DNA of 64,000 bases, taken from NCBI RefSeq assembly GCF_000685355.1, contig NZ_JHET01000013.1, positions 62,001 to 126,000 of the forward strand, in the 5' to 3' direction. Under the pieces are notes generated by a model. It did no database searches, was not told the DNA's origin, and saw only the letters and a list, made by a program, of their open reading frames with translations. Shown here in pieces: positions 8,184 to 18,091 of this stretch (position 1 is its first letter; every line of letters starts with the position of its first letter). Origin of the DNA: Microbacterium sp. CH12i. Lineage in GTDB: Bacteria > Actinomycetota > Actinomycetes > Actinomycetales > Microbacteriaceae. The translations under genes were made by a program, and so were the position numbers.

Positions 8184-9226
8184 AGTTCACGCACCTTCTG
8201 GCGGCGGACGATCCAGATGAAGAACGGAGCGCCGATGACAGCCGTGATGATGCCGACCTGAATCTCCTCCGAGGACGGTGCGATGACCCGACCGATGATG
8301 TCGCTCGCGAGCAGCAGTGCAGAACCAGCAAGAGCGGAGAACGGCAGTAGCCACCGATGGTCTGTGCCGACCAGCATCCGGCAGATATGGGGAATGACGA
8401 GGCCGACGAATCCGATCGGACCCGCGATCGCGGTCGCAGCTCCGGCGAGAACGACGGAGCCGGCCGCCGAAACGAGCCTGGTGCGAAACACCCGCTCCCC
8501 CAACCCTGCCGCGAGATCGTCACCGAGTGCGAGCGAGTTCATGCCGCGCGCGCAGGCGAAGCAGATGAGGCCGCCGAGGGCGAGCACGGGCGCGGTGATC
8601 GCGATGCGCGGCCACTCCGCGCCGCCGACTCCCCCGATCTGCCAGGACTGGAAAGTCTGCAGCAGGTCGACACGGGGCAGCAGGATGGCGCTGATGAGCG
8701 AGCCCAGCGCCGCGGCGGTTGCGGCTCCCGCGAGGGCGAGTTTGAGCGGAGTTGCACCACCGCGACCGAGCGAGCCGACCGTGTAAACGAACACCGCGGC
8801 GATCGCGGCGCCGACGATCGCGAGCAGCATGTAGCCGTAGGCGCTCGAGATTCCAAAGAAAGCGATGCCGAATACGACGGCGAGTGCGGCGCCGTTCGAT
8901 ACCCCGAGAATGCCCGGGTCGGCGATCGGATTGCGAGTGACAGCCTGCATCGTCGCACCAGATAGGGCGAGGGCTGCGCCCACGAGGATCGCGAGCACGG
9001 TGCGCGGCATCCGCTTGATGACGGCCGCCTGCGCGACGGTGTCGTCTTGTCCGCTGAGTGCGGCGACGATGTCGTCGAACGACACTGCGCGTGTGCCGAA
9101 CGACACCGACAGGATGCTGAGCACGATGATGACCCCGACGCCGATGAGCAACCAGCCGACGCGCGCCGACACCGGACGCCGCAGAGGTGCGGTGCCCGGT
9201 GTCGGGGTCGTGGCGACTGAGGTCAC
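8180..9226 (-). CDS. Iron-siderophore ABC transporter permease (FecCD family)
   Basis: 348 residues. It shows the same family blocks as its partner: RMPRTVLAILVGAALALSGA, MQAVTRNPIADPGILGVSNG near residue 100, GPIGFVGLVIPHICRML, and EEIQVGIITAVIGAPFFIWI at the C-terminus. It should form a heterodimeric channel with the permease encoded downstream. Four-base overlaps on both sides (with the binding protein gene and the other permease) show one tightly coupled operon. Confidence 0.94.
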   Translation of the reverse strand: MTSVATTPTPGTAPLRRPVSARVGWLLIGVGVIIVLSILSVSFGTRAVSFDDIVAALSGQDDTVAQAAVIKRMPRTVLAILVGAALALSGATMQAVTRNPIADPGILGVSNGAALAVVFGIAFFGISSAYGYMLLAIVGAAIAAVFVYTVGSLGRGGATPLKLALAGAATAAALGSLISAILLPRVDLLQTFQSWQIGGVGGAEWPRIAITAPVLALGGLICFACARGMNSLALGDDLAAGLGERVFRTRLVSAAGSVVLAGAATAIAGPIGFVGLVIPHICRMLVGTDHRWLLPFSALAGSALLLASDIIGRVIAPSSEEIQVGIITAVIGAPFFIWIVRRQKVREL

Positions 9227-10299
9227 TTGGCGAGCAGCGGTGCCTCGAGGATGGCGAAGTACTCGTCAATTCCCCACGGGATCGACAGGGGCGAAGGGTT
9301 GGCGGAGTTCGCCATCGGTGTGGCATCCGGAAGAATCGCGATTCGTCCGGCCGCAACCGCGGGGATCTTGCCGAGCAGCGGGTCAGCCTGGAGGGCAGCG
9401 ATCATCGACTCGTCGCCGTAGGTGATGAAGACGTCCACGTCGTCGAATTTGTCGACCTCCTCGGCGCTGATCGTGAGGTAGAAGTCTGTGCTGTCGGCGT
9501 TGTCAACGAGGATCTGAGGCTCGGGAAGGCCGAGGCCCAGCAGGAATCCGGGGCGGGTGTCGGCGGGAGTGTAGAAGCCGACCTGACTGAAGTCGTTCGG
9601 GTCGAGGTAGGTGAACAGCAGCTTCGCGTCTTTGAGCGCCGGGTGCGCTTCGAGCGCAGCATCCGTCTCGGCATGCAGATCGTCGATGAGCGCAGCGCCC
9701 TCAGCGCCCAGACCGAGTGCTGTCGAGTTCATGGTGATCATGTCGTCGACAGACGTCGCCCACGCAATATCGGGGTACGCGACTACGGGTGCAATCTTGG
9801 AGAGGGTGTCGTAGTCCTCCTGCGTGATGCCGGAGTACGAAGCGAGAATCACGTCGGGGTTCGTATCGGCGACAGCTTCGAAGTCGATGCCGTCGGCCTC
9901 ATCGAACAGCACCGGAACTTCGCCCGCGGCTTCGGCCTTCTTATCGCCCATCAGCGAGACGTCGACACCGAGGTCGGTGAGCTTGTCTTCGACCCACGGC
10001 AGCACGCCGTTGTCGTCGTCATCGCCCCAGGCAACCTTGCTCATGCCGACCGGCACGATGCCGAGCGCGAGCGGAACCTCGTGATTCGCCCATGCCACCG
10101 TGGCGACGCGCTCGGGCTTCTGGGTGATCGTGGTCTCGCCGTATACGTGCTTGATGGTCACGGGGAACGCGTCATCGGATGCCGGGTTCGAGCTCGCGGA
10201 GCTTGTGTCGCTGCTGGTCGCCGGGGAGGTGGAGCAGGCGGCGAGGCTGACGGCGAGAACGGCGGCAGCACCGAGGCCGAGGATGCGGGAGATGCGCAC
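9223..10299 (-). CDS. Iron-siderophore ABC transporter substrate-binding lipoprotein (FepB/FhuD-like)
   Basis: 358 residues. The N-terminus is a lipoprotein signal (MRISRILGLGAAAVLAVSLA followed by the lipobox AAC at about 20-22). After a Ser/Thr-rich linker comes a type III periplasmic-binding fold with ITQKPERVATVAWANHEVPL near residue 60 and DVILASYSGITQEDYDTLS. Such proteins capture ferric siderophores outside the membrane and pass them to FecCD permeases. It is the first gene of the operon and lies directly downstream of two iron boxes, so expression should rise under iron limitation. Confidence 0.94.
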   Translation of the reverse strand: MRISRILGLGAAAVLAVSLAACSTSPATSSDTSSASSNPASDDAFPVTIKHVYGETTITQKPERVATVAWANHEVPLALGIVPVGMSKVAWGDDDDNGVLPWVEDKLTDLGVDVSLMGDKKAEAAGEVPVLFDEADGIDFEAVADTNPDVILASYSGITQEDYDTLSKIAPVVAYPDIAWATSVDDMITMNSTALGLGAEGAALIDDLHAETDAALEAHPALKDAKLLFTYLDPNDFSQVGFYTPADTRPGFLLGLGLPEPQILVDNADSTDFYLTISAEEVDKFDDVDVFITYGDESMIAALQADPLLGKIPAVAAGRIAILPDATPMANSANPSPLSIPWGIDEYFAILEAPLLAK

Positions 10300-10366
10300 A
10301 GGCGTTTCCTTCAGTTCGGGGTGGGGTTTCGACGCAGCGATTCGATAGGGCGAAAAGGCGCCGGGC

Positions 10367-10411
10367 TTTGGTAAGCCTCGCCTAATCTACCAGAAGGTTA
10401 GGGTGCCCTCA
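10367..10411. promoter_or_regulatory. Two tandem IdeR/DtxR-type iron boxes
   Basis: On the minus strand, TTAGGCGAGGCTTACCAAA (10385-10367) matches 14 of 19 positions of the consensus TTAGGTTAGCCTAACCTAA. A second, weaker site TGAGGGCACCCTAACCTTC (10411-10393) matches about 12-13 of 19. They lie 68-112 bases upstream of the siderophore-binding lipoprotein start and between two divergent genes. Family knowledge: Fe(II)-loaded IdeR/DtxR binds such boxes and represses uptake genes. Confidence 0.7.
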
Positions 10412-10472
10412 GTTGACGCCTGCGGCTCGTAGCCTGACGTCCCGCTCGCGCGCCGGGAGATAGCGTGGGGCC

Positions 10473-11507
10473 ATGCGAATGACAGCGGCGGTGCAGAGCA
10501 CCAAGAGGACGCCACTGCTGCAAGTCGTGAAGTCCGCGGTGGCGACGATCGGCGCCTGGCTGATCTCGAGTTGGCTGATTCCGGGGCCGCTCCCCGTTTT
10601 CGCCGCCATCGCCGCGCTGCTGGTGGTGCTTCCGAGCGTGAACCAGTCGTTCACCAAAGCGGTGGAGCGCAGCGTCGGCGTCATCGTGGGAGTCTTGATC
10701 GCCACCGGGCTCGGGCTGCTGTTCGGGGAGCAGAGCTGGGTCGTGCTGCTCGCGATCGTCATCGCGATGCTCGTCGCCTGGGCGCTGCGCGCAACGCCCG
10801 GAATGGCCAACCAGGTGGCTATCTCAGCGATGCTCGTGCTGGCCCTGGGCTCATCGAGCCCCCAGTACTCGATCGATCGGATCGTCGAGACACTCATTGG
10901 CGTCGTGATAGGCATCGTCGTCAACGCACTTATCGTGCCGCCTATCCTCGCCGCTCCCGCCCGCCGCGACTTGGGACTGCTCGGCGCAGAACTCGCCGCG
11001 AGCCTCGACCGCCTGGCCGAAGCGCTTCTCACGCCGCAGAAGCCTGCGGACTTGCATGGGCTCATGCTCGAGGCGCGCCTCCTGCGTCCGATGCAGGTCG
11101 CGGCCGAAGCATCCATCAAGGCAGGTGAAGAGTCGCTGACCTTCAATCCGCGACGTGCGCAGCGGACTGACCTCACTGAGATGCGCGCGCTATTCACGAC
11201 GCTCTCACCGATAGTGACGCAGGTGATCGGGATGACCCGCGCCTACTTCGACCACTATGACGACGCATTGCGGGACGAGCCCACCGTCCACGCGATCGCC
11301 GAGCAGCTGCACCGGGCCGGACACGATGTGCGTCTGGCCGTGCAGATCGCCGACGTGACGCCGGAACCGGATGCGCTGACCTCGGCGATTCCCGCGCTGA
11401 CGACGCCGTTGGAGCTGCGGCCGCCGGCATCCGGCCACTGGGTTCTCATCGGCTCGCTGATGGAAGATCTGCGCCGCATCCGCGGGGAGCTCGTCGGCGA
11501 CGACTGA
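10473..11507 (+). CDS. FUSC-family (aromatic acid exporter-like) membrane protein
   Basis: 344 residues. The first ~165 residues contain five to six hydrophobic helices (VKSAVATIGAWLISSWL, FAAIAALLVVLPSVNQSF, SVGVIVGVLIATGLGLLFG, ETLIGVVIGIVVNALIVPP). A long soluble alpha-helical region follows. VVLPSVNQSFTKAVERSVGV and the GVVIGIVVN block are typical of the FUSC/ArAE superfamily, some members of which export aromatic acids. Substrate unknown. It is divergent from the iron operon. Start at 10473 or at a second ATG two codons on. Confidence 0.8.
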   Translation: MRMTAAVQSTKRTPLLQVVKSAVATIGAWLISSWLIPGPLPVFAAIAALLVVLPSVNQSFTKAVERSVGVIVGVLIATGLGLLFGEQSWVVLLAIVIAMLVAWALRATPGMANQVAISAMLVLALGSSSPQYSIDRIVETLIGVVIGIVVNALIVPPILAAPARRDLGLLGAELAASLDRLAEALLTPQKPADLHGLMLEARLLRPMQVAAEASIKAGEESLTFNPRRAQRTDLTEMRALFTTLSPIVTQVIGMTRAYFDHYDDALRDEPTVHAIAEQLHRAGHDVRLAVQIADVTPEPDALTSAIPALTTPLELRPPASGHWVLIGSLMEDLRRIRGELVGDD

Positions 11508-11549
11508 GCCGGCCCAACGATGCGGGTACACCTGTCAGTTCATTTCACG

Positions 11550-11607
11550 GATGTCAGCCGAAACGGCCGATCTCAGCTGACATCTGTACTTTCAGCTGAC
11601 ATCTGTA
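11550..11607. repeat. Direct and inverted repeats upstream of the alkylation-repair gene
   Basis: TCAGCTGACATCTGTA occurs twice (11573-11588 and 11592-11607), a 19-base period. An inverted partial copy, GATGTCAGC, lies at 11550-11558 and can pair with GCTGACATC in the first repeat. The block fills most of the gap between the FUSC gene and the repair gene. It could be a terminator, a regulator site, or an intergenic repeat family. Confidence 0.5.
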
Positions 11608-11636
11608 TCCCCGCGCGCCGGTCGTAGGCTGGCACC

Positions 11637-12315
11637 ATGCGCGACACGATGACCGTCCCTGACGTCCTCACGGAGCTCGCCTCTCTCGAGGATCCGAAAA
11701 ACGCGCGCCGCGAATGAGAAGCGCGGCGACGATCACGGCATCAACCTGTCGAAGATGCGCACACTCGCGAAGAAGATCAAGACGAACCATGCCTTGGCGA
11801 AAGAGCTGTGGTCGACGGGCGAGACCGCACCGCGCTTGCTCGCGCTACTGATCTGCACGCCTCGAGAGTTCTCCGCCGACGAGCTCGACGCGATGCTGCG
11901 CGAGACGCGGCCCCCGAAGGTCAACGACTGGTTCGTGAACTACGTCGCCAAGAAGTCGCCGCTTGCCGAGGAGGTGCGGGTGCGGTGGTTCGACGATGCC
12001 GATCCGACAGTCGCAGCGGGCGCATGGTCGCTGACCAGCGAGCGCGTGGCGAAGAAGCCCGAAGGACTTGATCTCGAGGATCTGCTCGACCGCATCGAAC
12101 GCGAAATGAAGGATGCCCCGAAGCGGCCACAGTGGGCGATGAACGAGACGCTCGCGCAGATCGGCATCTACCATCCGCGCCTGCGCGCACGCGCTCTGGC
12201 GATCGGTGAACGACTGCAGGTGCTGGCCGACTATCCGACCGCGCCCGGCTGCACCTCTCCCTTCGCGCCGGTCTGGATCGGTGAGATCGTCAGGCGCCGC
12301 GAATCGACGCACTGA
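11637..12315 (+). pseudogene. DNA alkylation repair protein (AlkD-like HEAT repeat), frameshifted near its start
   Basis: From 11701 on, the frame encodes TRAANEKRGDDHGINLSKMR, then KSPLAEEVRVRWFDDADP and QWAMNETLAQIGIYHP, typical of the DNA alkylation repair (HEAT-like) family. The start MRDTMTVPDVLTELASLEDP lies at 11637 in another frame and runs into a stop. Removing one A from the AAAAA run at 11697-11701 joins them (EDPK-TRAANEK) to give about 225 residues. AlkD-type proteins excise alkylated bases by a flipping-free mechanism; several relatives lack glycosylase activity. Translation could also start at the internal ATG 11755, which would lose the N-terminal helices. Confidence 0.75.
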
Positions 12316-12376
12316 CAATGCTCACCGACGACGCGAATCGCTCACACTCACTGCCGACCCCGGCCGCAGCGAGCGT

Positions 12377-12901
12377 ATGCGCCTGCTGCTCGGCGTCATC
12401 GCCGCTGTGTGCGCGGTGCTCGGCATCTGGGCCTTGCTGTTTATCGCGATCGCCGCGTTCGGGGCTGCTGCCGTCGACGGAGCTGCGGTCAGTGGCACTA
12501 CGGTTGGCGGCCTCATCTTCGGCCTCGTCTGCTGCGCCTTCTCCTGGTTTTGCCTTGTGGGTGTCCGCCGACTCCGCCAGACAGAGAAGCACGGGCTACT
12601 CCTGCAAGTGGAGAAGGATGCCGTGACCACAGCATCCGGCCCGATCCTCGCATCCGATCTGAAAAGCGCAGCAATACGTTGGCGCAGGTTTCCCCGCCGA
12701 ACCAGGCATCCGATCACCGGCTCGATGGAACGCTGGACCGGATCCGGAACACATCGCACGATCGAATTCACCCGCAACGACGGCTCGACCGAGGACGTCT
12801 ACATCAGCCTGTTCGCTACAGACGAGGAGTTCGACGTCGTCGTCGACCGACTGCTGGGAATGCTGACCGCACACGGCATTCCCGTTCAGCGGATGTCGTG
12901 A
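12377..12901 (+). CDS. Hypothetical membrane protein with two N-terminal helices
   Basis: 174 residues from the ATG at 12377; the frame is open further upstream but that part is low-complexity and overlaps the preceding gene. Two hydrophobic segments (LLLGVIAAVCAVLGIWALLF and VGGLIFGLVCCAFSWFCLV) are followed by a cytoplasmic domain of about 110 residues rich in beta-prone sequence (HRTIEFTRNDGSTEDVYISL). The tail looks like a small PH-like or stress-membrane domain, but I do not recognise the family. No strong ribosome binding site is visible. Confidence 0.6.
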   Translation: MRLLLGVIAAVCAVLGIWALLFIAIAAFGAAAVDGAAVSGTTVGGLIFGLVCCAFSWFCLVGVRRLRQTEKHGLLLQVEKDAVTTASGPILASDLKSAAIRWRRFPRRTRHPITGSMERWTGSGTHRTIEFTRNDGSTEDVYISLFATDEEFDVVVDRLLGMLTAHGIPVQRMS

Positions 12902-12996
12902 AAGCGCCAGCAGCTACTCGGCAATCTGGCTGGTCGGGATCGGGATGCCGGCGGCACGCGCTTCCTCGGCGTTCGCCGCGTAGCTACGCTGGAACC

Positions 12997-13707
12997 GTGA
13001 GCACGGACATCGCCGCCGAGCCCGGTCAGATCGCACCCATCGTCCTGTTTCCCGGAGACCCGCTACGCGCCAAGTGGATCGCCGAGAATTTCCTCGACGA
13101 CGCATCCCTGTACTCGGAAACCCGCGGGATGCTGGGATTCACGGGCACCTGGGAAGGCCACCGCGTCTCTGTGCAGGGCTCTGGCATGGGACAGCCTTCG
13201 ATGGCGATCTATGCCACCGAGCTGTTCACGCAATACGACGTGCAGACAATCGTGCGGGTCGGCTCGTGCGGTGCGTTGTCCGAGCGCCTCGCGGTGCGCG
13301 ACATCATTATCGCGAACGGCGCCTGCACTGATTCTGGAATCAACCGAGTGCGCTTCCACGGACTCGACTACGCACCCGTTGCCGACTTCTCGCTGCTGCG
13401 CGCGGCGGTGGAAGCGAGCGAACAGATGCCTCTGGAATCAGCCGTGCACGTCGGGCTGCTGTTCTCGAGCGACCAGTTCTACAGCACTCGACCGGAGCTG
13501 ACCGAGCCATTCGTGCAGCATGGTGCGCTCGCGGTCGAGATGGAGACCAGCGGTCTCTACACGCTCGCGGCCTTCCACGGTCGGCGCGCACTGAGCATCT
13601 GCACGGTGTCCGATCACATCGTCACCGGCAAGGAGACCACGGCGCAGGAACGCGAGCAGACCTTCGGCGACATGATCGAGATCGCGCTGCGCGCGGCCAC
13701 CGCTTGA
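12997..13707 (+). CDS. deoD: Purine-nucleoside phosphorylase, DeoD type
   Basis: 236 residues from a GTG at 12997, the usual length for hexameric DeoD. Motifs in order: phosphate-binding VLFPGDPLRAKWIAENF (about 14-30), GMGQPSMAIYATELF, VRVGSCGAL, then ALAVEMETSGLYTLAA and CTVSDHIVTGKET near the C-terminus, with the catalytic aspartate in SDH. The enzyme cleaves purine nucleosides with phosphate in the salvage pathway. The GTG start is chosen because family homology begins there; the longer open frame upstream is a shadow of neighbouring sequence. Confidence 0.93.
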   Translation: MSTDIAAEPGQIAPIVLFPGDPLRAKWIAENFLDDASLYSETRGMLGFTGTWEGHRVSVQGSGMGQPSMAIYATELFTQYDVQTIVRVGSCGALSERLAVRDIIIANGACTDSGINRVRFHGLDYAPVADFSLLRAAVEASEQMPLESAVHVGLLFSSDQFYSTRPELTEPFVQHGALAVEMETSGLYTLAAFHGRRALSICTVSDHIVTGKETTAQEREQTFGDMIEIALRAATA

Positions 13708-13752
13708 CGTCCTGTGTTGCGAGCGCGGTGAGACTTCGAGGACGATGTAGTC

Positions 13753-14115
13753 ATGGCCGATCCCCTTCCCCTGTGTCCCGAGTGCTCAAGCGAACACGCA
13801 TACGAGATGGGCGCGCTTCTCGTCTGCCCGATGTGCGGGCACGAATGGTCTCCCGCGCCAGCCGATTCGCAGTCGTCGTCGACGGATGCCGATGAGGCTC
13901 GAGTCGTGAAGGATGCCGTCGGTAACATCCTCGCCGACGGCGACACCGTCGTCGTCACGACATCCATCAAGGTGAAGGGGTCGCATGGGATCAAGGCGGG
14001 AACCAAGGTGCGCGGCATCCGCCTCATCGATCCCGTTAACGGCCATGACATCGACTGCAAGGTCGACGGATTCGGCGCCATGCTCCTGAAGTCGAGCCTC
14101 GTCAAGAAGGTGTGA
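13753..14115 (+). CDS. YjdM/PhnA-type zinc-ribbon protein
   Basis: 120 residues. The N-terminal zinc ribbon has CPEC-x16-CPMC (LCPECSSEHAYEMGALLVCP). The C-terminal ~70 residues are the PhnA domain (KDAVGNILADGDTVVVTTSI, VKGSHGIKAGTKVRGI, DGFGAMLLKSSLVKKV). Family members were named for alkylphosphonate operons but their biochemical role is not established. It stands alone between DeoD and an MFS gene. GAGGACG upstream may be the ribosome site. Confidence 0.93.
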   Translation: MADPLPLCPECSSEHAYEMGALLVCPMCGHEWSPAPADSQSSSTDADEARVVKDAVGNILADGDTVVVTTSIKVKGSHGIKAGTKVRGIRLIDPVNGHDIDCKVDGFGAMLLKSSLVKKV

Positions 14116-14168
14116 GCCTCCGTCTTTTCGTCGAGGCCGGGCCCAGGCGTCGGTAGGCTGAATCGGAT

Positions 14169-15389
14169 ATGACAGGAGCGGCGGCAACACCTTCAAGCGT
14201 GATCCGAACACCAGGGATCTTGGCGCTGATGGCGATGTCGGCGCTCGGCTTCGCCGGGTTCGGTGCGCTGGTCTCGACGGTGCCGCTATGGGCGGCGCGC
14301 GGCGGCGCGGACGAGATCGGCGGCGGGCTCGTGAACGCGGTGATGATGGCCGCGACCGTCGCTGTGCAGACGACCGTTCCCGCGGCATTGCGCCGCTTCG
14401 GTTGGACGCCGACCCTGTTGGCGGGCGTCGTGTTGCTAGGCGCCCCATCACTGATACTGATCACGACGGATGCGCTGCCGGCCATTCTCGCTCTATCCGC
14501 CGTGCGAGGTGCGGGCTTCGCCGTGATCACCGTGTGCGGATCGTCTGCGGTGGCGCGGCTGGTGGAACCGGCGCGCCGCGGGCGCGCCATCGGCCTCTAC
14601 GGCCTCTCGCTCTCGGCACCTCAGATCGTGCTCGTGCCGACATCGGTGTGGATCGCCGATCACGTGGGTTTCTGGGTCGTCTTCGCTGTCGGGGCGGCCC
14701 CGTTGCTCGCCACCATCCCCGCGTTCCTGCTCGCTCGGCGCCTTGACCGCGCCGCACAGGCACCGACGGCCGTCTCGCCGACTTCCGAACACGCGCCCAG
14801 AGCAAGCGCACGCCTCTGGGTGGCTCTGATCGCCCCGAGCGTGGTGCTGCTCACGATCACAGCCCCCGGCGGGGCGCTGCTGACCTTCGCAGCGCAGTTT
14901 CCCGGAGTGGGTGGTTACGCCGTCGCCGGACTGTTCGCGCTCACCGCATGTGCGGCAGTCGCCCGCTGGCTCATCGGCGGATTGGCCGACCGATTCGGGC
15001 ACCTGCCGTTTCAGCCGCCCTTGCTTCTCCTCGGTGCGGCGGGGCTCGCCCTGTGCGTGTGGGCGATGTACGGCGCTGGCGGGGCGGCATTGGTGAGTGG
15101 GATGGCCATCACGGGCATCGCCTACGGCAGCCTCCAGAACGTCACGTTGATCGAATCCTTCGCAGTGGCCGGACATCGTCACCGCGACACTGCTAGCGCC
15201 GTGTGGAACATCGGCTTCGACTGCGGCACCGGCATCGGCGCGTTGGTCGTCGGCTTCATCGCCGCCCAGTCGAGCTTCGGCGTCGCCCTGTCGACGACAT
15301 CCGCGCTCTGCATCGTCGTCGCCGTCATCGTTCTGGTGCGTGTCATCGTTGCCCGGCGGCGCCGGGATCCCGAACAGCGGCGCGAATGA
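14169..15389 (+). CDS. Major facilitator superfamily transporter
   Basis: 406 residues with about 12 hydrophobic helices in two halves separated by a basic/hydrophilic loop ([20 protein letters not shown]). The MFS pattern is visible in [39 protein letters not shown] and [20 protein letters not shown]. It most resembles sugar-efflux or drug-efflux types. Substrate unknown. The next gene starts only 18 bases downstream on the same strand, but the products are unrelated. Confidence 0.88.
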   Translation: MTGAAATPSSVIRTPGILALMAMSALGFAGFGALVSTVPLWAARGGADEIGGGLVNAVMMAATVAVQTTVPAALRRFGWTPTLLAGVVLLGAPSLILITTDALPAILALSAVRGAGFAVITVCGSSAVARLVEPARRGRAIGLYGLSLSAPQIVLVPTSVWIADHVGFWVVFAVGAAPLLATIPAFLLARRLDRAAQAPTAVSPTSEHAPRASARLWVALIAPSVVLLTITAPGGALLTFAAQFPGVGGYAVAGLFALTACAAVARWLIGGLADRFGHLPFQPPLLLLGAAGLALCVWAMYGAGGAALVSGMAITGIAYGSLQNVTLIESFAVAGHRHRDTASAVWNIGFDCGTGIGALVVGFIAAQSSFGVALSTTSALCIVVAVIVLVRVIVARRRRDPEQRRE

Positions 15390-15406
15390 GGGATGATCGA
15401 AGGACC

Positions 15407-17934
15407 ATGACTTCCTCCGCGCGCCTCGATCCGACATTCCTGCGCGACGATGCGGGAGTCGTCGACCCGGATGCCGTGTACCTGGCGTTCGTTGAATGGG
15501 CAGAGGCCACCGGCATCCAGCTCTATCCCGCGCAGGACGAGGCGGTCATCGAGATCGTTTCGGGGCAGAACCTGATCCTTTCTACTCCCACCGGAACCGG
15601 AAAGTCGCTCGTCGCCGTCGGTGCGCACTTTGCCGCTCTCGCCGAGGGGCGTCGCAGCTACTACACCGCTCCGATCAAGGCCTTGGTGAGTGAGAAGTTC
15701 TTCTCGCTCGTCGAGACCTTCGGCGCAGAGAACGTCGGGATGATCACGGGTGATTCCTCGGTCAACGCGGATGCTCCGATCATCTGCTGCACCGCGGAGA
15801 TCCTCGCGAACCTCGCGCTGCGGCAGGGGCCGACGGCCGACGTCGGCCAGGTCGTGATGGATGAGTTCCACTTCTACGCCGACCCCGAGCGCGGGTGGGC
15901 ATGGCAGGTGCACTGCTGACCCTTCCGCAGGCTCAGTTCATTCTGATGTCGGCGACGCTCGGCGATGTCACCACGCTGGCTTCGGACTTGAGCCGACGAA
16001 CCCGCCGCGAGACCGCTGTCGTGACCGGCGTCGAGCGTCCGGTGCCGCTGCACTTCTTCTACGAGCTCACGCCAATACACGAGACGATCGATGACCTGCT
16101 CGGCACCGGACAGGCACCGGTCTACGTCGTGCATTTCTCGCAGGCCGCCGCAATGGAGCGTGCCCAGGCACTTTCGAGTGCGAAGGTCGCGACGCGCGAA
16201 CAGCGGGATCAGATCGCTGAGCTGATCGGCGAGTTCCGTTTTACGACGGCTTTTGGCAAGACCCTCTCGAAGTTCTTGCGCGCCGGCATCGGCGTTCACC
16301 ACGCCGGGATGCTGCCGAAATACCGACGGCTCGTGGAGCAACTCGCGCAGCGCGGGATGCTGCGTGTCATCTGCGGCACCGACACTCTCGGCGTCGGCAT
16401 CAATGTGCCGATTCGCACGGTGCTGTTCACGGCGTTGACGAAGTTCGACGGTACCCGCATGCGCCAACTGAATGCACGCGAGTTCCACCAGATCGCCGGC
16501 CGCGCCGGACGCGCAGGTTTCGACACCGCCGGGACCGTCGTAGCGCAGGCGCCGGAGCACGAGACTGAAAACGCCGCAGCGATCAAGAAGGCTGGCGACG
16601 ATCCGAAGAAGAAGCGCAAGCTGATCCGCAAAAAGGCGCCGGACGGATTCGTGTCGTGGGGAGAGCCCTCGTTCCGCAAGCTCATCGATGCGGATCCCGA
16701 GACGCTCACCTCGCACATGCAGATCACGAGCGCCATGATGCTCAACGTCATCGGCCGCGGCGGCGACGTGTTCGGCAATATGCGCGCATTGGTATACGAA
16801 AATCACGAGCCGCGCGAGCGGCAGCGGATGCTTGCACTCAGGGCGCTGGGAATCTATCGGACGCTGCTCGAATCGGGAGTGGTCGAGCAGACGCCGGGCG
16901 GAGAGATCCGTCTCACCGTCGACCTCCAACCGAATTTTGCGCTGAACCAGCCGCTTTCGCCGTTTGCGTTGGCGGCGTTCGAGCTGCTCGACCCGGATTC
17001 GGCAGGTTTTGCGCTCGATATGATCTCTATCGTCGAGTCGACGTTGGATGATCCACGCGCAATCCTCAGCCAGCAGGAATTCCTCGCCCGAGGCGAGGCT
17101 GTCGCCGAGATGAAGCGCGAGGGCATCGAGTACGACGAGCGGATGGAGCTGCTCGAGCAGATTACGTATCCGAAGCCGCTCGATGAGCTGTTGGGCGCCG
17201 CGTTCGAGACGTTCAGCGCCGCGCAACCGTGGATCCGCGATTTCGAACTGCATCCGAAAGCCGTCGTTCGCGACATGTATGAACGAGCCATGTCGTTCGG
17301 AGAATATGTCGCGTACTACAAGATCGCTCGGTCAGAGGGCGTGGTGCTGCGCTACTTGTCCGACGCCTATCGGGCGGCGTCGCAGACCATCCCCGAAGAG
17401 CTGAAGAACGAAGACCTGCGCGACCTCATCGAGTGGCTCGGCGAGCTGGTGCGCCAGGTCGACTCGTCGCTGCTGGACGAGTGGGAAGAGCTTCGCGCTG
17501 GCACTGACAACGGTGTACTCGATCTGCATCGACCGGAGGACGAACCCATCGTGCCTCCGGCGCCGAAGCGCTTGACGTCGAACGTGCGAGCTTTCCGCAT
17601 CCTGGTGCGTAACGAACTGTTCCGTCGTGTTCAGCTCGCCGCCCGCGAGGATGTCGACGCCCTGGCCGCGCTTGATCCTGACTTCGGTGCCGACGCATGG
17701 GACGACGCTCTCGACAAATACTTCGCCGACCATGACGACATCCTCACCGGGCCCGAAGCGCGCAGTTCGAAGCTGCTGCTCCTCACCGAGGGCGCAGCGA
17801 CGTGGACCGTCCACCAGATCCTCGATGATCCCGCCGGTGATCACGACTGGCGCATCTCAGCGACAATCGACCTCGCAGCATCCGACGAGGCGGGCGAAGC
17901 CGTGACTGTGGTGACTGGAGTGGCGCGGCTGTAG
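15407..17934 (+). pseudogene. DEAD/DEAH-box helicase with DUF3516 C-terminus (Ski2-like), frameshifted
   Basis: Start ATG 15407 behind AAGGA. The first frame gives [18 protein letters not shown], Walker [10 protein letters not shown] and motif [19 protein letters not shown], then stops at 15919. The second frame continues [19 protein letters not shown] (motif III), LGVGINVPIRTVLFTA and HQIAGRAGRAGF (motif VI), and the long DUF3516-type C-terminal region. One base missing around 15908-15911 (CAGGTGCACTG for CAGGTGGCACTG) accounts for the break; the repaired protein has 842 residues, normal for this actinobacterial family. The role is presumed RNA or DNA unwinding. The 679-residue second part would lack motifs I and II. 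Confidence 0.88.
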
Positions 17935-17970
17935 CCGAGGACTGTTGCTCCGGGAGGAGAACGCACGCAT

Positions 17971-18001
17971 GGGCGGAGGAATCCTAGAGAATCCTCCGCC
18001 C
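17971..18001. terminator. Hairpin between convergent genes
   Basis: GGGCGGAGGA (17971-17980) and TCCTCCGCCC (17992-18001) are perfect 10-base arms around an 11-base loop. It lies between the convergent helicase and histidine phosphatase genes. No T-run follows on either strand, so it would be a non-canonical, actinobacterial-style terminator. Confidence 0.55.
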
Positions 18002-18091
18002 ATCACTGCGAAGTCCGCCCAACGGCGCGGGCCGAGCGATCGGGCAGCCCACGGCCGACAACCCTGCGCCCCGGAGGCCGGCCAACCAGCC

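Noticed and set aside
9187-10374. 395-residue plus-strand frame opposite the siderophore-binding lipoprotein
   Set aside because: Covers iron boxes and antisense of a well-defined gene; no family features.
12906-12986. Minus-strand open stretch ending AANAEEARAAGIPIPTSQIAE
   Set aside because: Looks coding-like but has no plausible start in the short gap; the rest overlaps deoD in antisense. Kept as possible relic only.
15874-17253. 459-residue antisense frame inside the helicase gene
   Set aside because: Typical GC-rich shadow: no domain recognised, and the plus strand carries all helicase motifs.
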